Assembly (NCBI GenBank): GCA_001464165.1
Contig: LNEX01000071.1
Span: 1-6,493, forward strand
DNA length: 6,493 bases
Reading direction: 5' to 3'
Source of the DNA: a bacterium Ga0077546
Lineage (GTDB): Bacteria; Cyanobacteriota; Vampirovibrionia; Obscuribacterales; Obscuribacteraceae
Positions within the stretch are counted from its first letter, which is position 1. Each line of letters starts with the position of its first letter. This document shows positions 5,999 through 6,493 of the stretch, piece after piece. The notes beneath the pieces are model-generated. The model did no database searches. It had not been told where the DNA came from and saw only the letters and a program-made list of their open reading frames with translations. The translations under genes were made by a program, and so were the position numbers.

Positions 5999-6493
5999 TT
6001 ATTGAGGCTCGGGTTCAGCGCTATTCGCGGCCTGCATCATTTCTACTTTTTCTATCAAATCAAGACCCTCTTGGCGCATGCGCAGATCGCAATAGTAGAG
6101 GGCAAAACAAGTAAAGCTAATGGGCGTCACTATCATGCTGACTAACTGCTCCCATACTTGCGAAATAATCTGCAAGTATATTGGCAAGTCACTGGCTGAC
6201 TGGTGTGTTCCGCTGATGATACCTTGACCAACGCTGTAACCAATTAGAATGACAACCAGGGGCAAAGAGAGTGGATAAGCCATAAGAGCGATGGCGCATG
6301 TTGTTAATAAATAAAACAAAATTGAGCGGATGAAGGAACGAGAGGAGAGTGAGAGGGAGTGAGAGATGATAGTACCGAGATCATCTTTTTCGATGGCCAT
6401 GCTCGACAATGACATATGGCTCACGACACTGACAAAGAGAAGGGCGAGGAAGCCAGTGCTGCCGGCGATAACCAGACCAACTACGCCCGCTCC
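5999..6493 (-). CDS. polytopic membrane protein, C-terminal part (start outside window)
   Basis: The frame is open from the window edge to a TAA, giving 164 visible residues. A hydrophobic helix (residues 1-24, GAGVVGLVIAG then LALLFVSVV) begins at the very edge. It is followed by a Ser-rich loop, two closely spaced spans (about 56-90) and a last span (about 125-142). The tail carries YYCDLRMRQEGLDL (about 143-156). This resembles the YYDLRxRKEGFDL ending of the large membrane proteins (GPDPase_memb or DUF7847-like) that commonly precede DUF4129 genes. A GTG at 6424 could be read as a start, but it lies after a complete membrane helix in the same frame and has no good ribosome-binding site, so the real start is most likely outside the window. 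It is the first visible gene of the operon, 3 nt before DUF4129. No catalytic motif is visible. Confidence 0.8.
   Translation of the reverse strand, partial: GAGVVGLVIAGSTGFLALLFVSVVSHMSLSSMAIEKDDLGTIISHSLSLSSRSFIRSILFYLLTTCAIALMAYPLSLPLVVILIGYSVGQGIISGTHQSASDLPIYLQIISQVWEQLVSMIVTPISFTCFALYYCDLRMRQEGLDLIEKVEMMQAANSAEPEPQ

Noticed and set aside
6332..6370. Purine-rich imperfect repeat (GAGAG / GAGTGAGAG units) as a possible regulatory tract
   Set aside because: It lies inside the membrane-protein frame and encodes the Ser/Leu-rich loop (SHSLSLSSRS) on the - strand, which explains the composition.
718..6493. MoxR-VWA-type anti-phage defence system
   Set aside because: No nuclease, toxin, or other effector domain is visible, and the partners (DUF4129, DUF4350, polytopic membrane protein) match the conserved envelope-linked operon rather than a defence island.

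Overview
The window is a dense, fully bacterial stretch. One gene end lies on the + strand (2-697), followed by six tightly packed genes on the - strand (718-6493). There are no RNA genes, mobile elements, CRISPR arrays or long non-coding gaps; the longest gap between coding regions is 33 nt. GC content looks moderate by eye. The organism cannot be fixed from this sequence. The MoxR ATPase resembles, from memory, cyanobacterial-type MoxR proteins (LTPDMLPSDI, KGPIFT and EGTYPLPEAQLDRF blocks), and the GAF-LuxR regulator would also fit a cyanobacterium or a non-photosynthetic relative (Vampirovibrionia/Melainabacteria). That is a low-confidence guess.

Layout. The + strand carries the 3' end of a GAF-LuxR type transcription regulator whose start lies before the window. 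It converges on the - strand cluster with only 20 nt between the two stop codons. Read in its own direction (from 6493 down to 718), the cluster is: (1) the C-terminal part of a multi-pass membrane protein that runs off the window; (2) a single-span DUF4129 protein; (3) a two-span DUF4350 protein; (4) a MoxR-family AAA+ ATPase; (5) a DUF58 (VWA-like) protein; (6) an exported tetratricopeptide-repeat protein. The junctions are 3 nt, a 1-nt TAATG overlap, 27 nt, 17 nt and 33 nt, so this is almost certainly one operon. Its promoter would lie beyond position 6493.

How the genes fit together. MoxR ATPases paired with DUF58 proteins are a recurrent bacterial module thought to act as an ATP-driven chaperone or remodelling pair. 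With the DUF4129, DUF4350 and polytopic membrane proteins, the order membrane protein-DUF4129-DUF4350-MoxR-DUF58 is a conserved but poorly understood envelope-linked operon; from memory the same order occurs in mycobacteria around moxR2. The predicted topology puts MoxR in the cytosol, next to the cytoplasmic parts of DUF58, DUF4129 and DUF4350, while DUF4350 exposes a large domain outside the membrane. The TPR protein at the end is the unusual member: it takes the place where SpoIIM-like and RDD proteins often follow, and its signal sequence suggests it works outside the cytoplasm. The module is known as a gene arrangement, but its substrate and function are not established, so this is an under-characterised system rather than a demonstrably new one.
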